Source: Kolteria novifilia
GTDB lineage: Bacteria; Planctomycetota; Planctomycetia; Kolteriales; Kolteriaceae
NCBI GenBank assembly: GCA_007748055.1
Contig: CP036279.1
Location: forward strand, 3,286,001 to 3,350,000
DNA: 64,000 nt
Direction: 5' to 3'
The position numbers and the translations under genes were made by a program. Each line of letters begins with the position of its first letter. Position 1 is the stretch's first letter. Below the pieces are notes generated by a model. It did not search any database. It was not told the DNA's origin and saw nothing but the letters and a program-made list of their open reading frames with translations. Positions 7,379 through 16,351 of the stretch are shown in pieces.

Positions 7379-9064
7379 TCAACGGGGAGTGGCGGCAGGG
7401 GCGCGGCGTTGGGCTCGGCGGGCGCGTTTGCGGTCGGCTCGTTGGCGGGCTTCGTCGGCGCGCTCTTGGAGTCGATGCTGGGGGTGCTCGTCGATCCAAC
7501 GGTCGGGTAGCAACGAAGGGAGATCCGAAGCCGGGGTGGTCGGCAGGCGGGTGTAGACGTCGCGGAGATACGCGAAGGGATCGACGTGATGGCGGTTGCA
7601 ACTCTTGGTCAGGGTGAAGAAGGTGGCGGCGGTCTCGCCTCCTTGGCTGTTGCCGAAGAAGAGCCACGCCTTGCGGCCGAGGACGGCGTACTTCAGCGCC
7701 GCTTCGGTGCGGTTGTTGTCGATGGGAATCGCCCCATGGTCGAGATAGCGTGTGAAGGACTGCCACCGGTTGGTCATGTAAGCGATGGCGGCGCGCCACT
7801 TCGATTTCGGAAGCTCCCGCTCGTACTGCTCGAGCAGCCACTGGTGGAACTCGGTCACGATCGGCTTGGCGTCGCGTTGCCGCAGGGCGCCGCGTTGTGA
7901 CACACTACTGTCACGGGCGCGATCTTCGATGTCGTAGAGCCGCTGGAAGTAGCCGAGGGCGGTGTGCGTCCGCACGCTCGGCGCGCTGAAGTGGATTTCC
8001 TCGAACTTACGGCGCGCATGAGCCCAGCAGCCGACGGGGACGATCCGGTCGTCCGCCGCGGCGATTCGCTCGTAGCAGGTGTAGGCGTCCGACTGCAAGT
8101 AACCCTGGAAGCCGGCGAGGAACTCGTCGGGACCATCGCGGCTGCGGTCGGGCGTGAAGTGGAAGCAGTCGTAGGGATGGGCATTGTCGCCGACGGTGCT
8201 CCAGAGATAGGTCTTGGTGCAGCCAGGCGGCTCGCCCGCCAACATCTTGACCGGCGTTTCATCGCAGCCCAGCACCTCGGACTGCAACGCCAGCCGACGC
8301 ATCAGTTCGACCAACGGCGCGACCGCCAAGGCCAGGGCGAAGAGCCAACGCTGTTGGGTGCCGCGGCCGATGCGGCAGCCGTGGCGAGCGAGGATGTCCT
8401 CATGTCGGTAGTAGGGCAGATGGTCGGCGAAGCGACTGGCGGTCAGATGAGCCCAGAAGCCGGGGCCGGCGTAAGCGTCGATCAACTGCGGCGGCTTCGT
8501 TGCCGAGACGATCGTCGTCTCGCCCGATGCTTCGTCGCGAACGATCACCTCTTGGTAATGTTCGATCACATGGATCGAAGCGGGCGTGAACTCCAGTTGC
8601 TCGCTGGTCTTCTTGAAGAACCGCCGGGCGGCCGGATCGCTCCTCAGCTCCTCGGGAACCTCGTGCTCGTCGAGTTCGTGGCGGACCGTCTTGCGCGGCA
8701 GCAACTCGGGGAAGAGACGCCGGCCGCGTCCCTTGCTGGTGCGGCGTTCCGGTGACGGTTCGTCGTCATCGCTCTCTTCGTCGTCGCCGGAGCCTGAATC
8801 GTCGTCCGCCCCGACGATTGTCGAGTCGAACAAAAGCCCCTGCTGGGCATCGTCGACGAAGCGTTCCCGCCGCCGGCCGTACAAGGTCCGCTTGAGCAAG
8901 TCGACGTCGCTCTGCAAGCGATCGATCGTCTCCTGCTGCTGGGCGATGGTCTCTTGCTGCTGGGCGATGACGGCGGCTTGCCGTCGGCGCTCCCGATCGA
9001 GTTCGAGGATCAACTCGTGGCAGGCGTCGATATCGTGGGGGAGGTTCACGTCGAAGGCGTCCAT
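7379..9064 (-). CDS. tnpC: IS66 TnpC transposase (copy B)
   Basis: The 561-residue transposase has the same architecture as copy A: coiled coil, acidic patch, zinc-binding region, DDE core with LGCDETPVKM, GCWAHARRKFEE and IDNNRTEAALK. Differences from A are two fewer QQQETIA repeat units, an added Glu in the acidic run, and a four-residue insertion before AKPIVTEF. The ATG at 9064 is the equivalent of the copy A start. No internal stop or missing catalytic residue is seen. Confidence 0.92.
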   Translation of the reverse strand: MDAFDVNLPHDIDACHELILELDRERRRQAAVIAQQQETIAQQQETIDRLQSDVDLLKRTLYGRRRERFVDDAQQGLLFDSTIVGADDDSGSGDDEESDDDEPSPERRTSKGRGRRLFPELLPRKTVRHELDEHEVPEELRSDPAARRFFKKTSEQLEFTPASIHVIEHYQEVIVRDEASGETTIVSATKPPQLIDAYAGPGFWAHLTASRFADHLPYYRHEDILARHGCRIGRGTQQRWLFALALAVAPLVELMRRLALQSEVLGCDETPVKMLAGEPPGCTKTYLWSTVGDNAHPYDCFHFTPDRSRDGPDEFLAGFQGYLQSDAYTCYERIAAADDRIVPVGCWAHARRKFEEIHFSAPSVRTHTALGYFQRLYDIEDRARDSSVSQRGALRQRDAKPIVTEFHQWLLEQYERELPKSKWRAAIAYMTNRWQSFTRYLDHGAIPIDNNRTEAALKYAVLGRKAWLFFGNSQGGETAATFFTLTKSCNRHHVDPFAYLRDVYTRLPTTPASDLPSLLPDRWIDEHPQHRLQERADEARQRADRKRARRAQRRAPAATPR

Positions 9065-9422
9065 CAAACCGATCTCAGTTGTCGCGGGGACACCCTAGCA
9101 CGTCGACATCGGAGGCGCCAGAGCAGTTTCAGCGATTTCGACGGAATGACGAGAGAGCCTGCGAGTCCGCCTCGTCGCTGCCATCACCATGACATCGTTG
9201 TCGCTCGCGAAGAGAACGCCAGGGTCGATCGTCCAACGAGATTGGCAAGCGAAGAACCCTGGGTCCGAGGACAACCGAAGACAAGACTCGGTTTTGGTCG
9301 CGTGCCGTCCCATGGCTTCCAGGCTCTCGCCGCCGCGACGGGGAACTGGCGTCTCGAAGGAGCAGCGGCGCGTCCTGGCTCCGCGGAGCGGCGCACATCA
9401 TTCGGGAAAGAGCGAGGGGAAG

Positions 9423-9815
9423 TCACGAACGACGGGACGACGGCGTGTCACGGTGTCGATCGGAGACTTGAAAGCGCTTGCGATGACGAACCGAGGAAAG
9501 GTCGATACCCTCGAGGATGAGTGACAATTGTCCGGCAGTGATCTCGAGGCCAGCCTCGTCGTCGGCCGCCTGGACGTCGGGAAGCTGATAGCTTCCTTCC
9601 TCCAACTGCTGATACCAAATGCAATAGCCGACGCCGCCCCAATAGAGCACCTTGAGGCGATCCCGGCGGCGATTGATGAAGACGAACAAATGGCCCGAAA
9701 GCGGATCTTGCTCGAGCACCGACTCCGTCAAGGCGATGAGCCCGTGAAAGCTCTTACGCATATCGACCGGTTCCCGGGCCAGAAAGATCCGCACCTGATG
9801 AGGGACCGACCACAT
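9423..9815 (-). CDS. tnpB: IS66 TnpB (copy B)
   Basis: A 130-residue TnpB, nearly identical to copy A, with EPVDMRKSFHGL and LFVFINRRRDRLKVLYWGG. It differs at scattered residues (for example PDVQAADD for PDAQAADD and SDRHRDTPSS near the end). It starts two bases after tnpA. Copy B therefore has its own divergence history and is not simply a recent duplicate of A or C. Confidence 0.9.
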   Translation of the reverse strand: MWSVPHQVRIFLAREPVDMRKSFHGLIALTESVLEQDPLSGHLFVFINRRRDRLKVLYWGGVGYCIWYQQLEEGSYQLPDVQAADDEAGLEITAGQLSLILEGIDLSSVRHRKRFQVSDRHRDTPSSRRS

Positions 9816-9817
9816 GC

Positions 9818-10171
9818 TCACTCCTCCTCGACGCTCTCGAGGGCGGCAAGCACTTGACGCAAGGCGTCGCAGTCGACTTGGGCCGGCGCCCGCACGATGT
9901 AGCCTCGGGGGTGAACGATCTCGATCACGCTCATCGACGGCGGGGCCACCCGCAACGTCACGAACGGCGACGGACACGTTCCACCGCCATCGACCGCAGT
10001 CGACCGTTTCTCTTGTCGATCGCGTCGCTGTAGCTCACGCCGCCAGCCGTAGAACGACGCCTCCGAAATCCCTTCTTCCCGGCAGAACCTCCGAACGCCC
10101 CGCCCGCTCTCCTCTTGCCGACGAACGACCTTCCGCCAATACGCTTCCTTCTCCGCACAACGAACTCGCAT
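9818..10171 (-). CDS. tnpA: IS66 TnpA (copy B)
   Basis: The 117-residue helix-turn-helix protein is identical in sequence to the copy A product as far as I can read (YWRKVVRRQEESGRGVRRFC, GISEASFYGWRREL). It starts 78 bases inside the right end of the element and is followed by tnpB. Confidence 0.88.
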   Translation of the reverse strand: MRVRCAEKEAYWRKVVRRQEESGRGVRRFCREEGISEASFYGWRRELQRRDRQEKRSTAVDGGGTCPSPFVTLRVAPPSMSVIEIVHPRGYIVRAPAQVDCDALRQVLAALESVEEE

Positions 10172-10257
10172 CTTCCGCCTCGCGACAAACCAGGGCCAAC
10201 CAACCCAAGCCTACCGCAATCCACAAGACGCCACCGTTGCAACGCTCACCCACTTTC

Positions 10258-10607
10258 AGCAAGAGCGCGTCGACATCGCCCAAGCCCGGCGCGACTGCCA
10301 CTTCGCGATCCTCAACGCGAATCACGCGACGATGGCCGCGTTTGTCCTCGGCGGCAAACCGGTCCTCAACTTCCCACTGAGTCTCGAACAAGAGATGTGC
10401 GCCGCCCCCATCGTCGAGCGGGGAGCCGGCCTGGTCGTCTCGGGGACAGAACCGAACGACATCTTCCGCAAGATGGAAATGATCCTCGGTTCTGATGAAT
10501 ACACCGCAGAGGCCGAACGCATCGCCGAGAGGTACCGCGACTGGGACTTAGAAGCTTCCGGTACTCGCCTGGCCGACCACATGGAGTCGCTCATCGCGAG
10601 GACATGA
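10258..10607 (+). pseudogene. GT1-like glycosyltransferase, 3' part
   Basis: This continues the gene started at 6469. The frame reads QERVDIAQARRDCHFAILNA, then NHATMAAFVLGGKPVLNFPL and ends LADHMESLIART. The segment with GGKPVLNFPLSLEQEM and VERGAGLVVSG corresponds to the C-terminal nucleotide-sugar binding lobe of GT1 enzymes, where the donor-binding HGG-type motif normally lies; here the local sequence is NANHATMAAFVLGG. It is about 90 percent identical to the fragment at 37440-37969. The stop is four bases from the end of a convergent sulfotransferase remnant. Confidence 0.85.
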
Positions 10608-10610
10608 TCG

Positions 10611-10776
10611 CTAATCCTCGAAGAACGTCGTCCACTCGCTGCCCTGGAACGCTCGCTTAAGATCCTCGTAGTTCACGATCGCTTCCGCGAGGCGCCGCTT
10701 CTCAATCCGCTGCGTCCCCGGTGCGATCGAAACCACTGGAACACCAAGGTACTCCTGCATCCTGACAAGCATGGCC
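10611..10776 (-). pseudogene. Sulfotransferase C-terminal remnant, cut by a partial IS66
   Basis: Read on the minus strand it gives MLVRMQEYLGVPVVSIAPGT, then QRIEKRRLAEAIVNYEDL and ends EWTTFFED before TAG. This matches the last 53 residues of the sulfotransferase at 37952-38686 (VQEYLGVRIVPITPVTQKIE and KRAFQGTKWASFFEE). The gene is convergent with the glycosyltransferase, as at the second locus. Everything upstream was lost at the IS66 end at 10777. Confidence 0.8.
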
Positions 10777-10978
10777 GTGAGCGTTGCAACGGTGGCGTCT
10801 TGTGGGTTGCGGTAGGCTTGGGCTGGTTGGCCCTGGTTTATCGCGAGGCGGAAGATGCGAGATCGCAGCCCGGAGAAGGAAGCGTATTGGCGGAAGGTCC
10901 TTCATCGGCAAGAGGAGAGCGGGCAGAGCGTTCGGAGATTCTGCCGGGAAGAGGGGATTTCGGAGGCGTCGTTCTACG
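10777..10978 (+). mobile_element. Partial IS66 element (left end with start of tnpA)
   Basis: It begins with GTGAGCGTTGCAACGGTGGC and follows the left end of copy A, including the first 41 or so codons of tnpA (from 10855, EAYWRKVLHRQEESGQSVRR). The match ends at TTCTACG, after which the sequence is unrelated. It is more divergent from A, B and C than they are from each other, so it is probably older. Confidence 0.85.
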
Positions 10979-11053
10979 ACGCAGTCGGTGGGAAGTCTCG
11001 AGGAGAACCGCCGTCCCTCAAGAACGCATTCATTTGGACCGCAAGCCCCGTTT

Positions 11054-11485
11054 GGGTGGCCCAGATTGCTCCGCTACCAACCCATTCAACATCGGCGCGC
11101 GTTGAATTGAACAGAATGATTCAGGGCGCAACGTCCCAAAGCGACGCAGGTTGTGATACCTGTCTTGACGCGCTGTCTCCGATTGACTGCATCCCCTCTT
11201 ATGCCGCGAAGCGGCAGCGGTCAGTAGCCAGGGGTGGCAACCCCTGGTAAGGAAGCAGGTCGATCCACGAAGCCCCGAAGGGGCGCAGGTCGTTCGAAGG
11301 TTACCGTCGCCACCTTCGGGGCTCGATCCAAATCCTTCGTTCACCAGGGGTTGTCACCCCTGGCTACTGACCTGCGCTGCTCCGCAGCTGATGCATTGCC
11401 GATCTACTTCCCCAATTCTCCGGGGGTGGCCCCCCCTTCCGTAGTGACGTTGAAAGGGTTGGTAGCGGAGCAATCTTGGCCACCC
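11054..11485. repeat. Nested inverted-repeat (foldback, MITE-like) element
   Basis: Three nested inverted repeats share one centre. The outermost arms are 11054-11090 and 11449-11485, about 37 bases each, near-perfect, containing GGTAGCGGAGCAATCT on the second arm. The middle arms are about 11214-11249 and 11346-11390 and contain GTCAGTAGCCAGGGGTG and its complement, each itself a small palindrome. The inner arms are AGCCCCGAAGG (about 11271) and CCTTCGGGGCT (about 11312). No gene is evident between them. The structure could fold into one long cruciform or RNA hairpin. Confidence 0.7.
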
Positions 11486-11491
11486 GGAGAT

Positions 11492-11549
11492 GGGTCTTCC
11501 GAGCATGCCCACGCAAGCGTGGGTCTTCCGAGCATGCCCACGCAAGCGT
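11492..11549. repeat. Two tandem 29-bp palindromic repeat units
   Basis: A 29-base unit is repeated exactly at 11492-11520 and 11521-11549. Each holds the hairpin CCCACGCAAGCGTGGG, and a partial third copy (GGCATGGCACCC) follows. This is a typical planctomycete intergenic palindrome and lies upstream of the FGGY kinase gene. Confidence 0.75.
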
Positions 11550-11734
11550 GGGCATGGCACCCGAGAGAGTGCGGAGATGTGAGCCGTGGCGCCGTCTGAG
11601 GCGTTCACGGTTTCTTCACGAAAACTTCACTCCTCGAGAGACGCGAAAATCGCGCCCCAACCTTCCTCAACCCGTAGAACGCTGCGAAACGGCGTCAGGG
11701 AAGCGCCGAGCCCGATCGCAGGGAACGCGGCCCC

Positions 11735-13228
11735 ATGAGCAAATACATCCTCGCCCTTCATCAAGCCACCATGGTAAGCCGGGCGATCCTCTTCGATCGT
11801 CACGGGCGACCGGTCGCCTCGTCCGCGGTCGATGTCCCGTCGACGCACCTTCGCCCCGAATGGATCACGCAAGACCCCGAAACGATCTGGTCGTCGCTCG
11901 TCCGTGCCGCCAAGGAGGTCATGACCAAAGCGTCGATCTCCGCGGCCGACGTCGCCGCAATCGGGATCGCCAATCAGCGGGAGACGACACTGCTGTGGGA
12001 TCGCACGACGGGCAAACCGGTCACCCAGGCGATCGCGTGGCAGAGCCGAATCAGCGAACCGGTCTGCAACCGGCTCCGTTCCGAGAGTCTCGAAAAGGAG
12101 ATCCATCGGCGGACCGGACTGACGATCGACCCGACCTTCGCGGGAACGAAGGTTCGCCACGTGCTCGACACGTCGTCCGACATCCGCGCCCGGGTGGAGA
12201 ACGGCACGATCCTCTTCGGGACGATCGACACCTTCCTGCTGTGGCGACTGACGGGGGGCAAGCTCCACGTCACCGATCCAACCAACGCCTGCCGGACGCT
12301 CCTCTATGACATTCACCGTCACGCTTGGGACGACGACCTCTTGGAGATGATCGGCATTCCCCGAGCGATATTGCCGGAGGTTCGCCCTTCCAGCCAGATC
12401 CACGCGAGCACGTCCAAGGAACTCTTTGGGGCGCCGATTCCGATTGGCTGCATCGCGGGGGATCAGCAAGCCGGCCTCTTCAGTGAGACCTTCCTCGAGC
12501 CGGCGACCCTCAAGGCGTCATTCGGTCAGGGATCGTCCGTGATGGTCAACACCGGCAAGACGGCCATTCTCTCGAAGGAGCGTCTCTTAACGACTATCGC
12601 CGGGGAGATCGACGGGGAGGTTCGGTACTGCTTGGAGGGGATCTCGTTCGTCGCTGGCGGAGTGGTGAGCTGGCTTCGCGACGGATTGCACTTCATCAAA
12701 CGATCGGCGGAGATCGAAACGCTCGCTCAGCGTGTTCCCGACTCGGGAGGCGTTTGCCTGGTGCCGGCGTTCGTCGGACTGGGGGCTCCGCACTGGGATG
12801 GTTCCGCGCGGGGGGCGATCTTGGGGCTCACCAGCGAGACGACGATCGAGCACATCGCGCGGGCGGCGCTCGAGTCGCTGGCGCTCCAGACCAACGACAT
12901 GATCGAGGCGATGGGAGGGGACCTAAGCACCACCTTCGCGAGCCTCAGTGTCGGCGGTCGGGCGGCGTCGAACGACTTCTTGCTCCAGTTCCAAGCCGAC
13001 ATGCTCGAGATGCCGGTGCGGCGCGTCTCCGTTCTCGAGACCCCCTCGCTCGGAGTCGCTTACATGGCGGGGCTCGCGGTCGGCTTCTGGACCGACCTGG
13101 CGCACGTGAAGCGACAGTACGTGGAGGACCGGGTCTTTCATCCCGCGATCACGCCCGAAGCCCGTCGTCAACGCTTGGCGCAGTGGAAGAGCGCCGTCGA
13201 CCGAACCCGCGGTTGGCGCGGGCTGTGA
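11735..13228 (+). CDS. FGGY-family carbohydrate kinase, glycerol kinase-like with altered active site
   Basis: The 497-residue protein aligns end to end with glycerol kinase GlpK, including NQRETT (Arg82, Glu83), the AGDQQ block (Asp243, Gln244) and AYMAGLAVGFW near the C-terminus. Several normally invariant positions differ. The N-terminal phosphate loop reads ALHQATMVSR where GlpK has ALDQGTTSSR, losing the Asp, the Gly and two hydroxyl residues. The glycerol-binding Tyr of IDPYFSGTK is Thr134. The ATP-site Gly-Thr-Gly is Gly-Gln-Gly (264-266). The gene may encode a kinase of changed substrate or a pseudokinase. It stands alone, with AGGGA upstream of the ATG. Family assignment is firm; catalytic competence is doubtful. 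Confidence 0.85.
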   Translation: MSKYILALHQATMVSRAILFDRHGRPVASSAVDVPSTHLRPEWITQDPETIWSSLVRAAKEVMTKASISAADVAAIGIANQRETTLLWDRTTGKPVTQAIAWQSRISEPVCNRLRSESLEKEIHRRTGLTIDPTFAGTKVRHVLDTSSDIRARVENGTILFGTIDTFLLWRLTGGKLHVTDPTNACRTLLYDIHRHAWDDDLLEMIGIPRAILPEVRPSSQIHASTSKELFGAPIPIGCIAGDQQAGLFSETFLEPATLKASFGQGSSVMVNTGKTAILSKERLLTTIAGEIDGEVRYCLEGISFVAGGVVSWLRDGLHFIKRSAEIETLAQRVPDSGGVCLVPAFVGLGAPHWDGSARGAILGLTSETTIEHIARAALESLALQTNDMIEAMGGDLSTTFASLSVGGRAASNDFLLQFQADMLEMPVRRVSVLETPSLGVAYMAGLAVGFWTDLAHVKRQYVEDRVFHPAITPEARRQRLAQWKSAVDRTRGWRGL

Positions 13229-13288
13229 GCGATCGAGCATTCTCCACGCGCAATGGCGAGCGGTGCGTCTATCTCGAGATGACATGAG

Positions 13289-13465
13289 GGTGCCACTGGC
13301 CGCTTGTCAGCCAGTGCCGAATTGCCGGCATTCGTGGTGGTCCATAGCCAGCCCAATTGCCGGATGACCAGAGATGAACCACCAATCGTGCATTGTCAAA
13401 CGCCAATGGACGGCCAATGAGTGTACGAACCGTACTCACTGGCTGGCGAGCAGCCGGTGGCACCC
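13289..13465. repeat. Dispersed CTGACAAGC-type palindromic repeats, and gap to 13550
   Basis: Two copies in opposite orientation of a roughly 29-bp repeat occur at 13289-13317 (GGTGCCACTGG to CAGCCAGTGC) and 13437-13465 (CACTGGCTGGCG to GGTGGCACC). Each forms a hairpin through CACTGGCTG and its partner. The same family recurs at 23784-23851. The rest of the 322-base gap downstream of the kinase gene holds a partial unit of the CTCACCCGGCTCACTG repeat (about 13480-13530) seen again in the array at 23088. No gene is visible. Confidence 0.65.
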
Positions 13466-13550
13466 GACGTTGTTCCCCTCACCCGGCTCACTGAGTTCGC
13501 CGACCTCTTTCCGAGGAGAGGTCCTAGGAGTGGGCAAGCGGGATCGGCTC

Positions 13551-14900
13551 TCACGCGGTGCGCGTGACGAGGTGCCTGGCATCGGGTGTCATGGGAATAA
13601 CATCCGCGTCGGTCGGTTGCGGTTCGGGCAGGGTGGCCGCGAGCAGGATCGCCAAGAGGCCGACGAGCGTATCGAGTTTGTACGAGAGGATCAGGATCGA
13701 CAGGTCGCGTTGGACGACGTCACGCTGCAAGAGCAGGACGACCACGCCGATGAAGACCAACGCGGCGATCCGCCAACGAGGATGAACCCGGCCCTCGTCG
13801 CGATCGGCGAGCCAGCCTCGAATTGACAGAAAGATCGAGGGAATGATTAGTACCAGATGCTGAAGCCAGCAGAGCGGCGAGAGCAGGGCACAGAGCACCA
13901 TCAGCCCACTCCACTCGGTGACTATATCCTCGGTTCCTTCCTTTTGCCCCCAACGCCGACGGAAACGCCACGCCAAGACTCCCAAGAGAGCCAACGTGAG
14001 CCCCTTGGTCAGCATGCCGGCGGAAGCGGGACTGAGGGAGCCGAACTGCATGTAGAGCGGGTGGTCGACCTTCAGGTCGTGCCCCTCGGGAAAGGTCATC
14101 GCGTAGCGGGCGATCGCCATGGTGAGGCTTTGGTTCTGGGGACGCGATGGTTCGACGGCGTTCTGGGAGGGATCGTCGTTCTTGAGCGAGTTTCGCGCCG
14201 TCTGGAAGAACTCGCTGTTTGATCGAAGCATGCCGGGCCACCCGAGGTGGAGCGACGGCAGGAAGATGTTTAGGGCGACGAGGAAGGCCGCCATCCAAGC
14301 CGCCGCCTTGAAACGCCGGGTATAGATCAGCCACGGCAGGAAGAGGACCGGCGTCGTCTTGAAGGTCGCCGCCAGGGCCAACCAGCCGCCCGCGAAGAGC
14401 GATCGCGAATGGAGGACGCACCAAGCCCCCATCGTGAGGAAAAAAAGGAGCGTCAACTGCGGGCCGGCATCGTCGAGATCGCGAATGATGTAGGGAAAGA
14501 GCAGCACACACGTCAGGATCGCGGCCGCGAGCGCGGTCGCTTTCGCCGTCGGCCGATAGCACTGCGCCATGCGATGCCAAAGGGAGAAGCCGAGCGCGGT
14601 CATCGCGACCGCCGATAGGTAGCAGAGCGCCCGTCCCGCATGATAGGGCAGCACCGCGATCATCCCGTCGAGCATCGCCCGACCGACGGTGTACCACGAG
14701 CCCAGGTTCCGGTAGGGATCTCCCGCGAGGAACCCGTTGCCCATCCGGAAGTGCCAGGCGTAGTCGTTCTCGCGGGCGAAGACGCAGACAAGACCCTCGA
14801 TCACGACGACGATGGCGATGATGGCCAGCGCCACCACGTGAAACGATCGCTTCGCGTACCACGGTGGGGACGCCACCCCGTCGGTTGTCGGGTTCTTCAT
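13551..14900 (-). CDS. GT87-like (DUF2029) integral membrane glycosyltransferase
   Basis: The 449-residue protein has about ten hydrophobic segments; the first follows a short cytoplasmic N-terminus (FHVVALAIIAIVVVIEGLVC). The first outer loop carries ENDYAWHFRMGNGFLAGDPY, which fits the DUF2029/GT87 pattern of an acidic residue in the first loop followed by a conserved Gly-Asp-Pro-Tyr type motif. GT87 enzymes transfer sugars from polyprenyl-phosphate donors at the outer membrane face; here that is inference. Its ATG overlaps the stop of the upstream gene by four bases (ATGA). It is the last gene of a four-gene operon with two phosphatases. Confidence 0.75.
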   Translation of the reverse strand: MKNPTTDGVASPPWYAKRSFHVVALAIIAIVVVIEGLVCVFARENDYAWHFRMGNGFLAGDPYRNLGSWYTVGRAMLDGMIAVLPYHAGRALCYLSAVAMTALGFSLWHRMAQCYRPTAKATALAAAILTCVLLFPYIIRDLDDAGPQLTLLFFLTMGAWCVLHSRSLFAGGWLALAATFKTTPVLFLPWLIYTRRFKAAAWMAAFLVALNIFLPSLHLGWPGMLRSNSEFFQTARNSLKNDDPSQNAVEPSRPQNQSLTMAIARYAMTFPEGHDLKVDHPLYMQFGSLSPASAGMLTKGLTLALLGVLAWRFRRRWGQKEGTEDIVTEWSGLMVLCALLSPLCWLQHLVLIIPSIFLSIRGWLADRDEGRVHPRWRIAALVFIGVVVLLLQRDVVQRDLSILILSYKLDTLVGLLAILLAATLPEPQPTDADVIPMTPDARHLVTRTA

Positions 14901-16351
14901 CGGGTCTCGGTTCCCCGTTCAAGTGATGTCGCGGCGACGTCGGTCGTTTCGCGAAGCAGGACGAGCCGGCGAGTACCGCGATCGTAGAGGTAGCGAACGA
15001 ACTGCCAACGCTCGCGCTGTTGCTCGCTCAGGTTCTGGTACTGGGTGTCGACGAGCAGGGCGTGCGTCGGCGGCACCGAGGTCGATTCGGCGCTGTCCCC
15101 GGTGAAGGCAACGACCGGCCGCTCGAGGTAATAGCGATAGCTATCATCGACCGGCAGATCGGTCGCGAGCGTCGCGTCGCCCGGAAGCAGACGGCCGACC
15201 GCGTGGGCGTAGGGCTTCGGCGAGAACCATTGGTCCCGCTCCGGCAGGTAGGCGTTGACGTAGACGATCTTCGTCATTGCGAAGATCGCGACAATCGGGG
15301 CGAACTGGACCTGGCGGAACTGCTTGGTGCCAAGGAACGCGCGAAAAGTGAGGGCCGCCAGCCCGGCCACGAGCACCGCCTGCGTCCGTTCCATGAAGTT
15401 GTAGATCAGTCCGATGCGGATCGCGGCCGCGATCACGGCGATGACCGGAACCCCGATCGAGAGAAACGTGATCACGCCACGCTGTAGCCGAGAGGCGTTC
15501 TCGCCGAGCGTTCCCTCCCGCCAGCGTTGCCAGCAGACCGACACGAGGCTCGCGACGCCAACGGCGGTCAGCAGGCTTCCCGCCAGGTGGGCCTGTCGCA
15601 AGCACGCGCTCAGGACGAGCCCGGTGCCGACGAGAGCGCAGCCATGGATGATCTCTCGCTGTTCGCCCGGCGTATTGCTCTTCCAGAACGAGGCGGTGCC
15701 GAGAGGAACGAGGGCGAGCAGCCAAGGAAGACACAAGAGCAGCGACATCAGCGGTTGCAGGATCGCGTCCGAGGGGTTGGTCACGAGCTGTTGCCCCCGG
15801 CCCCACCAGAGCATCGCGGCCCCCAGACAGACCAAGGCGATGCCGAACGAGGTCTGTAGAATGCGGCCCGGACCGCCCACGACGGGCAAGAGTCGAAGCG
15901 CCCCAACGATGACCAGGGCGATCAACGCGTCGGGCGTCGCTTGGGTGCTGAGCAGAAACGCCGGCAAGGAACAAGCGGCCGCGACCAGTGCGACCAGCGC
16001 CGCCTCGAGTCCCAATCGTCGGGCGATGACGCCGACGATCAACAAGGCTAGGATCGTCAGGGAGAGCGCCGAAAGGAAACGGCCCACCTCGGGAGCCGCG
16101 ACGCCGACGCTCCCGCCGAGTCGTTCGCACATGGCGCCGTACCAGGGCAGCGAGCCGCCGTCGCCGACGACGCTTGGATGCGCGAGTAGGTAGCTGGCCT
16201 CGGTCGATGTCACGTCGCCGGCATCGAAGCCCCACCAGAGAACGAAGAAACTGGCCGCCGCCGTCGCGATCCACAGAAAGCCGCCGAAGAGGCGTTGGCT
16301 CGTGGTCGGTGTCGACGAGGGTTCGGTCGTGCAATCAACGGCGGAACTCAT
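14897..16351 (-). CDS. ArnT/GT39-like polytopic membrane protein
   Basis: The 484-residue protein has about eleven transmembrane stretches and a soluble C-terminal domain of about 100 residues (from PERDQWFSPKPYAHAV). The first loop, GDVTSTEASYLLAHPSV, resembles the acidic catalytic loop of ArnT/PMT-type glycosyltransferases, with Thr-Glu in place of the usual Asp-Glu. The C-terminal part resembles the ligand-binding domains of dolichyl-phosphate sugar transferases. I chose the ATG at 16351 (MSSAVDC); an upstream ATG would add seven residues. The start lies inside the last codons of the upstream phosphatase gene (17-base overlap), so translation is coupled. The family assignment is moderate. 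Confidence 0.6.
   Translation of the reverse strand: MSSAVDCTTEPSSTPTTSQRLFGGFLWIATAAASFFVLWWGFDAGDVTSTEASYLLAHPSVVGDGGSLPWYGAMCERLGGSVGVAAPEVGRFLSALSLTILALLIVGVIARRLGLEAALVALVAAACSLPAFLLSTQATPDALIALVIVGALRLLPVVGGPGRILQTSFGIALVCLGAAMLWWGRGQQLVTNPSDAILQPLMSLLLCLPWLLALVPLGTASFWKSNTPGEQREIIHGCALVGTGLVLSACLRQAHLAGSLLTAVGVASLVSVCWQRWREGTLGENASRLQRGVITFLSIGVPVIAVIAAAIRIGLIYNFMERTQAVLVAGLAALTFRAFLGTKQFRQVQFAPIVAIFAMTKIVYVNAYLPERDQWFSPKPYAHAVGRLLPGDATLATDLPVDDSYRYYLERPVVAFTGDSAESTSVPPTHALLVDTQYQNLSEQQRERWQFVRYLYDRGTRRLVLLRETTDVAATSLERGTETR

Larger units (their letters stand above)
7313..10249 (-). mobile_element. Complete IS66-family element, copy B, in a glycosyltransferase gene
   Basis: The 2937-bp element lies on the minus strand between GTGAGCGTTGCAACGGTGGC and its inverted counterpart. 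It carries tnpA, tnpB and tnpC. It is the only full IS66 copy here with an intact 8-bp target duplication (CCACTTTC), so it is a simple and probably fairly recent insertion. Relative to copies A and C it has a shorter coiled-coil repeat in tnpC, one extra Glu codon in the acidic patch and a small insertion giving GALRQRDAKP. Confidence 0.95.
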
